A stretch of DNA of 64,000 bases, taken from NCBI GenBank assembly GCA_022606425.2, contig JAHDVF020000889.1, forward strand, positions 62,001 through 126,000, written 5' to 3'. The translations under genes and the position numbers were made by a program. The DNA is from Lepidostoma basale (Eukaryota; Arthropoda; Insecta; Trichoptera; Lepidostomatidae). The notes under the pieces were generated by a model, which was given only the letters and a program-made list of their open reading frames with translations, searched no databases and was not told the origin of the DNA. The number at the start of each line of letters is the position of its first letter. Position 1 is the stretch's first letter. Below, piece by piece: positions 23,766 through 34,850 of this stretch.

Positions 23766-23879
23766 AAAAGAAGATCTTAGATATATTTTAATTTTTTATT
23801 TATTTCATTTATTTATTTAAACATATCAAAAGCATAACAGAACTATATTCCAATACACCAATAGATACAAGTGTAAATA

Positions 23880-24240
23880 ACACTTAATGAATGAACTCAT
23901 AATTATAACAATGACAGAGACAGCTGCAGCGCCTCCCTCGGGTAAACTACACTATCACTAAATACGTCGACCTCTGAGGTGACACGACTTAGCAAATATA
24001 TTGCTCTACCTACTGGCATAACCATTGGCAGGTTGGTTCTGCATCGTGGGAGATAAAACAATCTATGGCCCCTTTATCGAAGATAATTATCAGGGACGAA
24101 CAGAGCTATATCACTCAGGATTTCTGAGTTGTGGATACAACCGCCTATCAGTCGAAAGAAGTGAACACCCAAGTGAGTGTCTCGTCTCCTCTCGAGTGAC
24201 TGGTAGCCCAGGTAAAAAAAGTATATAGTAATTAGGTTAA
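23880..24240 (-). pseudogene. LINE-G C-terminal copy, minus
   Basis: Minus-strand reading gives LGVHFFRLIGGCIHNSEILS, DIALFVPDNYLR, then ending residues near 23930. The copy faces the plus-strand LINE-G at 24370, making an inverted pair about 130 bases apart. Confidence 0.6.
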
Positions 24241-24369
24241 AATAACCTGCTGTATAAAAATGTGAAAAGCAGCGGGAAACTACCACATTAAAAGATCCAA
24301 GTAGCATCCCAAGAACCAGCAAAAATACAGCTTTATCCCACTGCATTCCTTTTGGGAATGCTGGGACCA

Positions 24370-24805
24370 ATAGTTTACAGATAAGAAGGGATGGGTGCAC
24401 ACTTACCCATTTCTTCAGACTTATCAGGGGATTCTTTGAGAATTCCGTCATCTTGAAGGCTATGGTTATGGAGGTTCCGGATGGTTATCTTCGACAGCGT
24501 CAGCACAGACTGTTTTATCTCCCAGTATGCAGAACCAACCTGCCTCTGGTGATGCCGGTGGGGAGAGCAATCAAACTGCTGAACATGATCTCTTCGGAGA
24601 TCGATGTCTTTCATATTCGTGAAAGTACGTTCAGAAGACTCATGACTTTGGAGAGTATCTTGTATTCCTAATGTCGAACCATCTCTCTTGGGTTCCTGGT
24701 AGTATATATTTATTATATCTTACCTGTTCTCAATAGACGTCACTATAAAAATTGTTTGTAATATCTTTTGAGAAAATAAACTGATTTGATTTGATTTGAT
24801 TTGAA
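24370..24805 (+). pseudogene. LINE-G C-terminus and 3' end
   Basis: The plus strand encodes DGYLRQRQHRLFYLPVCRTN, LPLVMPVGRAIKLLNMISSE and IDVFHIRESTFRRLMTLES, then a stop, a conserved 3' UTR and TTTGATTTGA repeats. Confidence 0.65.
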
Positions 24806-25310
24806 ATATGTTACACTGTGCTGCAAACCAATCCCTTGGATTGAAACTAGCGAAGTGAATTTAACATTACAGAAAATTTATCAGCAAATGAATATCAGAA
24901 GATCTTGAAGGTCGTACACACGGAATGTATAGAAACTACCTTTCGAACACAATATCATACAGGATGAATCTGTGGAAATGGGTGTTCAAAGAGCTCGAGT
25001 CATCCAAATTGCACTAGGGTGTAATTATTGTGCTCGTAAACAGTTGTGGCCTCCAAGGCGTGACTTTTTAGACATTGCGACTCTTTGATGTATTTCGTTT
25101 TGTGAAAACCACATTTTATCGCGCAATTGATATGTGTGGATATTGTTTTTCTTGTGGCGTTGTCCAAAATACACTTTTTTAAAAAGAACAATTGACATTA
25201 AAATTAACATAATTAGTTATTAACAATACCATGACATGAAGATAACCAGCAAAGTGAGAATTTATAAGACTTGACTATGACATATGGGATCGAGTGCAGG
25301 GCAGACACCA
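24806..25310. other. No gene recognised
   Basis: Open frames on the minus strand around 25000-25210 have no recognisable domain. Confidence 0.35.
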
Positions 25311-25324
25311 CAATCACAAAAAAC

Positions 25325-25745
25325 GTGACCGACATTCAATATTTGATTTATTTGATCGTGCCACGTTTTCCTCGGTCTTCCTCTATTTCTAGTTCTATTT
25401 ACATCGTTAACATACAATTTTTTACCATTATTTTTTCATACATTCTTTTCAAATGTCCAAACCATCTTAATGATCATTTAATTATTTTGTTCATTATACC
25501 ATCATTCGCACTACATTCACTTCTTATATTTTCATTCGACACAGAGTTTCCATCATACACAGAGTTTCCACACATTCGTCTAAGAGATCTCATTTCTACT
25601 GCATTTACTCTACTTTCATCCTTCTTTTGCCAGTTCCATGCTTCGCTTCCATACATAAGGATCAATAGAAGAACACCACTGTGCACTGCCATTTTAGTTT
25701 TTTTGGATAGGTTTGCGATGACAACTTTAAAAGTGCACCATCATT
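25325..25745 (-). pseudogene. RT-A C-terminal copy, minus
   Basis: The minus strand encodes LMYGSEAWNWQKKDESRVNA, VEMRSLRRMCGNSVYDGNSV and NIRSECSANDGIMNKIIK, then slips. The long plus-strand open frame over the same bases is its shadow. Confidence 0.65.
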
Positions 25746-26265
25746 ATATATGAAGATGAAGATGATTTAAATATATTAAATCGATTATTTAAAATCCTAG
25801 CTGTATTGTTTTATTTTACGTCGATTTCAAAAAAATACTTTCAAACTGATTGTTTTGAACTATATTTTTAATAACCGATAATTATAGGAACACCCTATAC
25901 ATGTATTCTCCTTAATACAGGGTGGGGCGCGCGACGTGAAATGACGAGTGCACTCTTTATCAAGTATTGCACTCGCTGTAAGTCTGTTCTTTGTGTATTT
26001 TCCTTGAATTTATGTCGTATTTCGCATGAATACTCTGCGTCCCACATTGAAAAGATCTCGACGAAAGTAAAACATCTTTACACACCTGGAGCTGCTTACT
26101 GATTTCTTCGTTCTTGCCCTACCAAATGGACACATTAAGTTGAAAACAGTTTATTGTTTTCGGTTATACAAATTCAAATTAATTTATACTTTAGTGATGA
26201 AAATCTATAGTATAATACATGTACATGAAAGAGAAGCTTTTGTCTGACGAAGATGATATCCGTCC
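25746..26265. other. No gene recognised
   Basis: AT-rich spacer, without a coding signal. Confidence 0.35.
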
Positions 26266-26269
26266 GTAT

Positions 26270-26520
26270 TTGATATGTTTTTTAGATAATTCATTGTTTT
26301 GGCGTAAACACTTTTATAATTCAACATTATTAACTGTTTAATTTGAAACACTAAAATAGTATCATAATTCATTTATTTAATTTATACGATTCTAATATTT
26401 GATGATGTCAACATCGGTTGTTGAAACATCTGTAGCGACAATTTCATAAATATGAAATAAATTAATTTTGTGATTTTATAATAGTGTTTCAAATAAAATA
26501 GGTAGTTAACGGTAAAATTT
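26270..26520 (+). mobile_element. HHR3 ribozyme element
   Basis: The ribozyme core lies at 26399-26434 (TTGATGA, T, GTCAAC-ATCG-GTTGTT, GAAAC, ATCT, GTA). It is flanked by family-specific arms: GTTTAATTTGAAACACTAAA on the left and the inverted TAATAGTGTTTCAAATAAAA on the right. The arms and core match 33990-34145 and 39845-40500. Confidence 0.6.
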
Positions 26521-26700
26521 TAAAACTTTCGTATGAAGCACTTAATTTGTGGTGTGACATTATTAAATAAAATAATAATACACTTTTAATAATTTATTTT
26601 ATTGAACGCTAAGGCACTAACACTGTTGAATTCCATAGTAGTTTACTTTGTAAATTGAAAAACTTTGTTTAATTCACTATTTAATAAAAAATATTAAAAA

Positions 26701-26739
26701 ACACGACGTGTTTCGGAGGATATCCTTATCTTCAGGTGT
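26701..26739 (-). ncRNA. HHR5 hammerhead ribozyme, intact core
   Basis: On the minus strand: ACAC-CTGAAGA, an AGGA-TA-TCCT hairpin, CC, GAAAC, AC, GTC, GTGT. All conserved hammerhead residues are present (CUGANGA, GAAA, A15.1-U16.1 and C15.2-G16.2 of a minimal stem III, H17 = C). Stem I closes as ACAC/GUGU. Predicted self-cleavage is after the GUC. Activity is inferred, not shown; minimal stem III types usually act as dimers or co-transcriptionally. Confidence 0.65.
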
Positions 26740-26789
26740 AAAAATATAATAAAAACTAAACCAAGAAAGACTAATTAAAAACGGTAATA

Positions 26790-26975
26790 AATTCGTGTTA
26801 ACACCACTTTATTTGGTAACACCAACCAGTTTCGCTCCCGCCGGAGCTTCGTCAGGGTGAAAGAGTAAACTAAATATGTAGTTTACATATTTACTTTACT
26901 CTCTCACCTTGACCAAGCTCCGGCGGGAGCGAAACCGGTTGGTGTTCCCAAATAAAGTGGTGTTAATACAAATTA
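26790..26975. mobile_element. HHR4 palindromic element with two ribozyme arms
   Basis: The two arms are inverted copies sharing ACACCACTTTATTTGG at the outer ends. Minus-strand core, 26820-26859: CACC-CTGACGA, A, GCTCC-GGCG-GGAGC, GAAAC, TG, GTT, GGTG. It is fully consensus with a perfect 5 bp stem II and a 4 bp stem I (CACC/GGTG). Plus-strand core, 26905-26944: same stem II and 3' half, but the 5' core is damaged (CTTGACCA). The arms are joined head to head by about 45 AT-rich bases. Confidence 0.7.
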
Positions 26976-27685
26976 CTAAAAGTGTATTATTATGTTATTT
27001 GGTAAAATATTAATCAATTCACTAAAAGGTGCTTCAATTCGACATTTAAATAATTTTGCCGCAAGATAGTGTCAAATGTGTTATCTGAGCCATGGCAAGA
27101 TGAAGACTACTCAGAAAAGAAGTTGGAAAAATCGCAAATAGCTTTGAATTGGTCACTGCTTGAAGTGGAAGCCAGACTATATAGCAGGGCACGCAGCATT
27201 GCTCCATTGTTTTCGGAAAGTGGACGTGAGGAAAACATTGGAAGGAATTATTCAGTTCGAGGAGGCAGGCTTTACTTAGAGTGGTATCAAATAACAAATG
27301 GAGAATTATTATCGATGCACTATAGACCGTGATAGCAGAAACGAGACATTATTGTGAAATTGGGCAACTATAATATGATATAATAATTTTATCATATCTT
27401 ATTTATCATGTGCCAGGCCGGAGTTCTTGATGTCGACTATCACTTGAGAGTAAATCTTTCTGTCTTGTGCAGTTTTTAACAGCGCCTCAACTGTTCTTAT
27501 CCATATGTCCAATTACGTATGTTTCGGAATCAAAAGATCGACGACCCTCTATTGGGTGAAGCAGTTTGTACTTATCTCAATTAACAATTTCTTATGAGTA
27601 CATAATTCATTAAGTGTTTCGGAGTTTGAGATATTAAGTTTTTTCTTTAAAAATGGGATAACGAAAGAAATTGCTGCACAACTCT
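26976..27685. other. No recognised gene
   Basis: Two overlapping open frames (27069-27332 +, 27046-27297 -) of about 85 codons show no domain I recognise. The base composition is slightly higher in GC than the flanks, so a decayed transposon coding fragment is possible. Confidence 0.3.
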
Positions 27686-27689
27686 AAAC

Positions 27690-27930
27690 ACGTGATCCAG
27701 GTAGTATACCTTCCTAACCTCGATGTCAGCCAGTCTATCAACTCTTACTCTTTGTAGCACATTTTAATTGCTGTTTATATCGGTCGATGGAATGCGTAGC
27801 ATTCTACTAGCATCCACGTTTTGAATGCCTGTCCATAGTGCTGATTTTGAGGGTCCCATAGCTCAACTCCGTACAATAGCACTGACCAAGCATAACATTT
27901 TACCATTTTTGCCGGAGTTTCAAATTAAGA
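27690..27930 (-). pseudogene. RT-E-like fragment
   Basis: The minus strand reads through VMLGQCYCTELSYGTLKIST-like residues corresponding to the conserved 'LLYGSETWTLKK' region, then RLADIEVRKVYYLDHVF-like sequence. Stops interrupt it. Confidence 0.45.
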
Positions 27931-29275
27931 TTGTCGTCGCAGGAGACCTTTCTATTTTTATTAAATGCTGGCTCATGTAAGTTCAGTTTTATATCACATA
28001 CGGGGGTCAACAGATTTCGTGAATTATTACAATTGCAGATGAAAAGGCTTAAAAACGTTTTTTTATTTGCAGAAGTGAAGATCTGTTCAAATACTATATA
28101 CTTAGCGGTTTATTCTGTAGCAGACATTACATTTTAAGAAGAATAGAATTATAAATTCAAATTATGCTAATAGTGGTGTGTATAATAATTTCCGGAACCA
28201 CTTCAATGCCAAAGTTTTATGGTGCCAACTGCGACTCACCGATTTTTATTTGAAAGCTTCCTAAGAAACATATAATACATGTAAACTATTCAATAGATGT
28301 AAATCGGGCCACACATCGAAGCATTTAACCATCCATCTGCGGTTTCGGGGAGTCTAGAAATCAATGTTGGAAATTCCCCGAATTCGCTCTTACAGCGATA
28401 GTACCTACTTTAGTTCTTAGTTGATGTACTTACGCGCTTGTATAGTGAGGGTGTCGGTTTTGTTTGATGAATCTTAGTGGACAAGAATTCCAGTTTAGGT
28501 TATTTAACCCTTAACGTACCGTGTTCAAAACAAAACGCTCGCTCCCATGTGGTCAATTCAGTTTACCGCTAACTTTATCTAAATATCAAGCATATGACTC
28601 GATGAATCAAAATTTAATTTATGTCATCTTGTAGGGAATTTCATTAGAAATAGATCGATATCTATAACGTACATGGATTATTTGAAAAACATATCATTAT
28701 TAATTTTTTTCTGGAACCATGCGATTTCTGATATAGAATGCGAGACAGCATATGAGCAACTGACACCAAGTATGAACTTGTCTCGCCCCGCCGCGCCGTG
28801 GCGCTATAATTTTACGTATGATAAAGGCACCTAGGCAAAATGTATAGTACGTTCAAGACAACGAGTACGTATTAATATTTGTCCCTTTTGGTAAAGTGTT
28901 AATATTTTCACAGTTCTGATATTATTAAGTTGCGTGCTGCGTTTCCGTCCACAGTCGGTATTATTACGTACCTATGAGAAAAGGCCAAACATATAATTTA
29001 TAATACGTTCAAAACAGCGAGTAAGTATTTGTCACTTTTGATAAAGTTGTAAATATTAGCAAAACAAATTCTACCTTAACACGAATGAAGGTGAGGGCAG
29101 TCTTAAAAAAAAATTTTTTTTGGGATGAAGGAAGTAATTTTTTGCTTTTTTTTTATTACGAAATATTGAGAACACTTCAATGGAGGATTACAATTTTTTT
29201 ATAATATTAGGGTCCATAGGTTTTAAGAAAATCAACTTTAAATTGGCAGTGGAAACTCAATTGACCACATGGCCA
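27931..29275. other. No gene recognised
   Basis: No supported coding region. Two similar AT-rich blocks near 28850 and 29010 (ACGTTCAAGACAACGAGTAC / CGTTCAAAACAGCGAGTAAG, each followed by TTTGTCNCTTTTG) indicate an old local duplication. Confidence 0.35.
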
Positions 29276-29280
29276 CGCGA

Positions 29281-29460
29281 CGGTTAATAATTAATACGAA
29301 TGAAAACGTCAGTTTTATTATATTTTATGGGAATGTCATGTTTCGCCCTTCTAAGGAATTATCCAATGCCTTAGAAGGGCGAAACATGTCATTCCCATAA
29401 AATATAATAAAACTTCTAGAAAACTGACGTTTTCATTCATATTAATTATTTAATATGGAG
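29281..29460. mobile_element. HHR2 palindromic element
   Basis: The clearest HHR2 element. The outer ends carry AATGAAAACGTCAGTTTT / its complement, each leading inward to a ribozyme arm. Minus core: 29335-29365; plus core: 29359-29390 (GCCTT-AGA-AGGGC hairpin, GAAAC, AT, GTC, then ATTCCC). The arms meet head to head, so the 5' part of the cores (CUGANGA region) reads ATTATCC and is disrupted by the junction. Confidence 0.65.
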
Positions 29461-29999
29461 TTTAATATCATTGTTCAAGAAACAATAAATATGATAAATA
29501 TGAAGAAACAATAAATATGAAGATAAATATGGATTTTGAAGTATATATACATCTTCCAAAAATTGGTCATGCATGATCACAAATAACAAAGGTGGAATGG
29601 GGAATGTTGTAATTACATAAAGCGTGCGCTTAACCCAACCAATGACAGGTCATAAGTCCTGTAAACACCTTGATCATCCATGTTCAGTTCCCAGTTTACG
29701 TCTTCGTCTCTATTGAGATACAATTAAAAAATAAATATGTTCTTTAACATTGAAAATTGATGTAACTGGCTTAACAATTACCTATATTTATTTTGTCTAT
29801 TATTTCTAAAAAAAGGCACTAAGTTGAGTGTAAAGTTATTATAATGGTAGTAAAATAAATTATAAAAAGTGAGCAAATTTATAATCGTTTCAAAAATTTA
29901 CACATAAAATAAAACAACCACGTATTTTATTTATTTTTTCAATTTGTCATGATTATTGCACTGATGCATCAACTTGCAGAGTGAATTCAAATTATTGTA

Positions 30000-30205
30000 A
30001 GCATTTTGAATGCATTACGAATGAAAGTGCTACAAATCAAATAATAAAAGGGTCTTTAAGAAGGTTTGGACCCATGAAATGCAATAATGGCAAAGAGTGT
30101 ATATGTAAACGACGTAAATGGAACTGGAAATAGAGGAAGACTGAGGAAAACAGTGTGGCAGTCCACTCTTTCTGCCTACACCTTTCGGGATACGACGTGA
30201 TGGTC
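30000..30205 (+). pseudogene. RT-A fragment, internally deleted
   Basis: ATGAAAGTGCTACAAATCAA and KGSLRRFGPMK-like residues, then YVNDVNGTGNRGRLRKT, then directly the 3' end CTACACCTTTCGGGATACGA. The middle part has been lost. Confidence 0.55.
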
Positions 30206-30564
30206 GCACTAAATTTTTTAATCTTCTTTATGATTTGAATGTAATGCCACATAAATATTGGTTATGTAAAAAAGAGTCATTTGATATAAGAGAAAAATTG
30301 TGTAATTACATTTTAATCGAAAAATCAATAATCGAATTTAAAATATCTGATTTGACATGCAGTTTCACAGTATAGCTATGCAACTCTTTGAAACTCGATT
30401 TGGCTTTGCTATGGGCACTATCTTGTTTTGGTTTTTATTGTATCAAGCGGAAAATTTGTGATTGATGATTGATATTTATTCCGAGACATTTTGAATTAGA
30501 TTTTCTTTATTCATTTTTTTATAAATGAAAGCAAAACCGGATGGATTTTTTCATCTATACCAGT

Positions 30565-30650
30565 GATTCTTAAAGTGTGAGCCGCGGATCCCTGGAGAGA
30601 CCCGGTGTCGTCACAAGGGCGCCGCGAAATATTCAATTAAACAATTCGAG
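30565..30650. mobile_element. hAT-like transposon terminus
   Basis: CCAGTGATTCTTAAAGTGTG, then GCCGCGGATCCCTGG, has the CAGTGNTTCTNAAAGTGTGG shape of hAT ends. No partner end was found. Confidence 0.45.
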
Positions 30651-30729
30651 AAATTTGTTGGAATTTTATATTTATTGTAAATAATTTACTTTTAAACTAA
30701 CCTTACCACATTAAGTGTACTTCAACTGA

Positions 30730-30980
30730 AAGAATGAGTGAAGACAGAATGGTGAAGAAGGTATATGTAAACGACGTAAACGGAGCTAGAAATAGAGGAA
30801 GACCGAGGAAAACGTGGCACGATCAAATCAATCAAATATTAAATATCGGTCACGTGAGGAGTCGGAGAAATCGACGTGCGTGCATGACAAGATATTTGAA
30901 GCGAGAGAAGTAAGACAGAACAGCGTGGCGTTCCATTCTTTCTGCCTATCCCTTCGGGGAGACGGCGTGGTGGTTAGTTA
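30730..30980 (+). pseudogene. RT-A C-terminal copy
   Basis: Encodes VKKVYVNDVNGARNRGRPRK, TWHDQINQILNIGHVRSRRN and RRACMTR, ending with CCCTTCGGGGAGACGGCGTG and GTGGTTAGTTAGT. Confidence 0.7.
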
Positions 30981-30984
30981 GTAT

Positions 30985-31255
30985 AGATTGTTATCTACTA
31001 TCAAGGTTCGAAAGATCTCACACCTGGGTCATATACTGCGTGGGGAAAAGTACCACCTTCTCCAACTGATATTGGAGGGGGAAATTGAGGGACGCCGAGG
31101 GCCCGGAAGGAGACAAATGTCCTGGCTGCGAAACGTAAGGGAGTGGACCGGCCTCCGAAGTGTGGAGGAGCTGTTCCGAGCGGCGCAGGACAAGGACAGG
31201 TTCGCCGAGGTGATCGCCAACGTTGGGGGGACCCGACAGGGCACTTTATGAAGAA
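30985..31255 (+). pseudogene. RT-E C-terminal copy, frame intact
   Basis: An 87-codon frame reads VRKISHLGHILRGEKYHLLQ, LILEGEIEGRRGPGRRQMSW, LRNVREWTGLRSVEELFRAA and DRFAEVIANVGGTRQGTL to the family's stop. It is well preserved but is only the last part of a retrotransposon ORF, starting at the junction with the RT-A copy. Higher GC than its neighbours suggests a young insertion. Confidence 0.75.
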
Positions 31256-31759
31256 TAAGTTCCATAGATCTTATTTTCACCCCATTTCTTCTACTTTCAA
31301 TTTTTCTATTGTAATTTCATTGTTTCACTTATGGTATTTTACATTTTGACTAACAACTTTGTTTTAGATCGGTGCCATTCCTAAATGAGGACATTTATCT
31401 TTAAAGTTTATTTTATAACCTGTCATCGTAATATTATTTATTTTAATTTCATTTAGGACATGCGGGTGATAACTCACGCTTTACAACTTTACTTACTTGT
31501 TGAAGTAATTTTTACGTGCGTGTGAATCATGGGACCGTTTTAATTTTATAGCTCAAAGCGTGTTTATAAAATTTTATGTGTTTTTTTTTCAAAAGCAGCT
31601 TTTTCTGCATTTTAGTAATACATTAATGCAATAGACTTATGTCTATCGAAATAAATGTAAAACCGTATCTAGATCTTTATGCGTGGCTAAATAATTAAAA
31701 TTATTAATTAAGAAAAAAATAATGCCGAAAAGCGAGGACATTTAAAAATAATTGGAAGT
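31256..31759. other. No gene recognised
   Basis: AT-rich spacer. Confidence 0.35.
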
Positions 31760-31920
31760 GTAATTGATTATTAAATAAAACGATTCCAGCAAGCCTGGTG
31801 AAACCAGTCGCTGTCGAAATAAAGACTAAACGTAGAAGTAATAAAAAAAACATATTTTTATTTCAAAGGAGCTTACATCAAGAGATTTCAGTCAAATCAT
31901 TAGATGTTCTTGATTTTTTT
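31760..31920 (+). mobile_element. HHR1 element, 5'-truncated
   Basis: From TTCCAGCAAGCCTGGTGAAA (stem II and GAAAC of the ribozyme) through CCAGTCGCTGTCGAAATAAA to ACATCAAGAGATTTCAGTCA. This is the same 3' body as the HHR1 insertion at 35557-35761. The 5' core residues are missing, so no cleavage is expected. Confidence 0.5.
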
Positions 31921-31969
31921 AATTATTCATTGTAAATTGATCATTGATTTAAAAGCTCAGATTAAATAG

Positions 31970-32100
31970 GTAAGTAATACGATTGAAAACGTCTGTTTTC
32001 TAGGAGTTTTATTTTATTTTATTGGAATGACATTTCTCCGTGCTAATAAATAGCAGGGCGAAACATGTCATCCCATAAAATAAAATAACTGGTACTAATA
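31970..32100. mobile_element. HHR2 palindromic element, decayed
   Basis: AATACGATTGAAAACGTCTG starts the outer end. The inner arms contain TGACATTTCTCC and GGGCGAAACATGTCATCCC in opposed orientation. Stem II is lost in both arms. Confidence 0.45.
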
Positions 32101-32269
32101 ATTTATGATTTTTTTATGTGCACTATTGTAAAAAGCATTAAGATAATAAAGAACACGTGAGATTAAGTACTTGGTTGGTGAAACAAACCCGCTTTAAATA
32201 AGTTCTTTGAGCGATTGAAGCACATTCTTCTATACTCTTCTTATTTTAATAGTGCCGAATCAGGTCTCT

Positions 32270-33125
32270 TACTGTCCTATAGTGTAGCCGCTATGATCTG
32301 AGTCTTGGGGCCATAAATCATTTCCCTATGTCTATCTCGCTTGCACTTACGGGCCTTATAGAGCGGTTTAGGGATGGGTGTAACAATAAAATAAATATAT
32401 CGATAAGTAACGTTTATTATCGTATCTTGTTCATAAACTTTAACGAGTAAACAAAGTTTTGATATTAAACTTTATTTACTGGTTTTATGTGCGTTTAAAT
32501 TCGTATAAAATTTGGGACTACAAGATACTAAATTAAATACCAGTATAAAGCGAAAAACTGTTAAATTTTAAAAATTGTTTACCATATGTCTATAAACACA
32601 GAAAGAAAGTTAAGTATAAGAAACAAAGTTGATCATATTGTGGCCCTTAAAAGTCCACTGTCGCTCTACTCGCACCACAAATAAACGCGGCCATTTCACG
32701 TGGTTTGTTGAAATTAAGAGAAACCATTTTATTCCGATCACTTTTCAATTCATTGACAAACAGGAATACGTTGTGAATCACTGTTCGAGTTTGAGGGCTA
32801 ATATCGCCATGTATAATAATTTCTTCAAATCAACGTTAGAAAATAAACTTTCCATAGTGCGCAACGAGTGGTGACACACGAATATATTTATTTAATTGCT
32901 GTAAACACATATATAGCAAAAAACACGCACTGCAATTGCATTTGGTAAAGACCAATCATTAGTGACTCATCGTACATATCATAACGTACAGATCATTATA
33001 AAATCATTATAGTCGATTGTATCGTATATCGATCGATGAAAAAACGGTCCCGGCGCGCTTCCCATCCTTATCTCTATTGACATTTATGGCCTCAAGACTC
33101 AGTTCTAAACGGCTCTAATATAGGG
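32270..33125. mobile_element. Element with about 45-base inverted termini
   Basis: The left end CTGAGTCTTGGGGCCATAAA and right end TTTATGGCCTCAAGACTCAG are near-perfect reverse complements within a longer imperfect inverted repeat. An inner 81-codon open frame (32629-32874, +) has no recognised transposase motif. It is probably a MITE-like or decayed DNA transposon; the family is not assigned and no clear target duplication was found. Confidence 0.5.
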
Positions 33126-33770
33126 AGCGTTACTGGATTGGTTTTCCGTTGCCTTCTCCGGGGATTATGTATAGGGGTAACCTTCTCTTAGCTGGTGAGT
33201 CTCGGTTTTGAAGCGCCAACGATACTTCATACACCGTCTCCATGTCTGCTATAACCCTGGTGGTAAAGTCAGTGATCACATTGCCCGGGAGTCCGACATA
33301 CTGAAAATCATGGTTCTGTCATGCAAGGTGGCGTTTAACGGCATTTTAAATGCAGATACCTTCCAGCAGGGTAGATCCCACCGCGGCTTTTCCAGTCATT
33401 TGAGTTCTTTTTTTTATGACGCAAACACTGTATTTTGGCATTCTTTGAAATGCGATTAAGAAAATAATAGTTTGCCGAAACGTTACTTACTACATATGTA
33501 CGTACGGAAGTGTGGGTATATACGTGCGTTAAGTTTCCTTCCTTTGAAGAACATCCGGATAAAACACACGTTTTAGAACATTTCCGGTAGAAGCTAAGAG
33601 GCTGCAGACACTAATGAGAGACAATATTTTATACTTAAAAGATTGTATTGTATATAAAATTTCTTGATTTTACTTCTTATAGCGATATTTTTTAAATAAA
33701 ATTAATATGGAATGACATAATTAAATATTTATTTACTGTTTCATGAACAATTATGCAAAACTTCATATAA
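33126..33770. other. Repeat-like, no recognised gene
   Basis: Part of this stretch (33130-33225; CTTCTCTTAGCTGGTGAGTC) resembles 48790-48850 (CTTCCCTTAGCTGGTCGGCC), so it belongs to a dispersed repeat I cannot name. The 83-codon frame at 33208-33459 has no domain. Confidence 0.35.
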
Positions 33771-33774
33771 AATA

Positions 33775-33920
33775 ATTAACATCGGGAATTACATGTTTCG
33801 CCTTTCTAGGCATATTAAAGATTTGATAGTGCCTTAGAAATGCGAAAAATGTCATTACAATAAAATTATTTTAAAACTTGCAGAAAACAGACATTTTCGT
33901 TAACCTTAATAATAATTCAT
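33775..33920. mobile_element. HHR2 palindromic element, decayed
   Basis: Minus arm 33789-33818 (TTACATGTTTCGCCTTTCTA) and plus arm 33823-33853 (TTGATAGTGCCTTAGAAATG, then CGAAAAATGTC). Both keep the TTGATA/GCCTT/GNC layout but carry core substitutions. Confidence 0.5.
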
Positions 33921-33989
33921 TAAGTTTACAATTAAGAAATACAATCATTTAAAAAAATACTATTAGTAAATAAATACATTAAATATGTT

Positions 33990-34145
33990 TTCTTAGATAA
34001 TCGTTTGTTTTGGCCGAAATAAAATAACGAACTTTTTTTTTAAATTTGGAACACTGTTATAATCTCACAATTTATTTCATTATTTCTATATAATCGTCGC
34101 GATAACTGTTTCACCAACCTATTATGGCATCGTCAGTAATTGGTG
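33990..34145 (-). mobile_element. HHR3 ribozyme element
   Basis: Minus-strand core 34101-34136: CTGACGA, T, GCCA...TGGT hairpin, GAAAC, AGTT, ATC. The CUGANGA box is intact; the cleavage triplet reads AUC in place of GUC. The flank (AATAAATTGTGAGATTATAA, CAGTGTTCC on the minus strand) matches the HHR3 elements at 26270 and 40385. Confidence 0.55.
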
Positions 34146-34179
34146 TCAATAAACTCAACCAGATTTAGCTTTAATAAAA

Positions 34180-34445
34180 CAAACAAACTAACTAACTAAC
34201 CAACACGCCGTCTCCCCGAAAGGGTAGGCAGAAATAATGGATTGTCACACTTTAACCGATGCGGCACTCCATCCTTCTCTTTTCGCCCCGCGGGAGACGC
34301 GGTGTGATGGGTTGCGAACCTCATCGCCACCAATAGGCATCTCCTGCGCACAATTCAATCGTAAAACATCCACAAAATAAATCTAAAACAAATATTTTAT
34401 AATACAATGATATAAAATAAAATAACACAATAAAAATAATTATAA
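34180..34445 (-). mobile_element. SINE-B copy
   Basis: It starts at CTAACTAACTAACCAACACG and continues through CGCCGTCTCCCCGAAAGGGT, the GC-rich core (TTCGCCCCGCGGGAGACGCG) and ACAAAATAAATCTAAAACAA. It is closely similar to 2199 onward. Confidence 0.6.
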
Positions 34446-34749
34446 AGCTACATAAAGGAAAACATATTTGTTTAAATTTTGTATAATAATAATCAAATTT
34501 GAATTTAAAATTTCATTTTGTCGTCATTGTCGTAGAATAATCCTTCATTTCTTGAGGGAATTTGCTGAGTACCAGATTTTCTCGATTCTTAAGTGCTTTT
34601 TAATTTTTTTTATTCAAGATTATAATCTTTCACGCTGTTTACTAGCAGAGTAAAGAGGATGAAAGTTAAGCAAGCTTGTCATCTATCCGTTCAGTAGTCA
34701 TATTATTTGTAAAATAACATCCACGTGACAAGTGCTTACCATTTATTAA

Positions 34750-34850
34750 AACATTGGATCTCAAACTTTTTAGGGCCGCCGTCCACTTTGCAAGAGTATT
34801 ACCCCCCAGTAATACATTTTATTACCCCCCACTTTAACCAATAGGTACAT
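34750..34850. mobile_element. hAT-like terminus, decayed
   Basis: ATTGGATCTCAAACTTTTTA followed by GGCCGCCGTCC and C-rich blocks (ACCCCCCAGTAATAC). It resembles the fragment at the right edge of the window. Confidence 0.35.

Noticed and set aside
25271..25753. 160-codon plus-strand frame
   Set aside because: It is the complement of an RT-A retrotransposon tail, which is the real signal on the minus strand.
26255..26290. TCTGACGAAGATGATATCCG as a further hammerhead 5' box
   Set aside because: CUGACGA is present, but no GAAAC or GUH follows within hammerhead distance.
27069..27332. 87-codon plus frame as a small gene
   Set aside because: An equally long frame exists on the other strand, no splice or promoter context, and no domain.
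32629..32874. 81-codon plus frame as a gene
   Set aside because: Lies between inverted termini of a mobile element and shows no recognised protein family.
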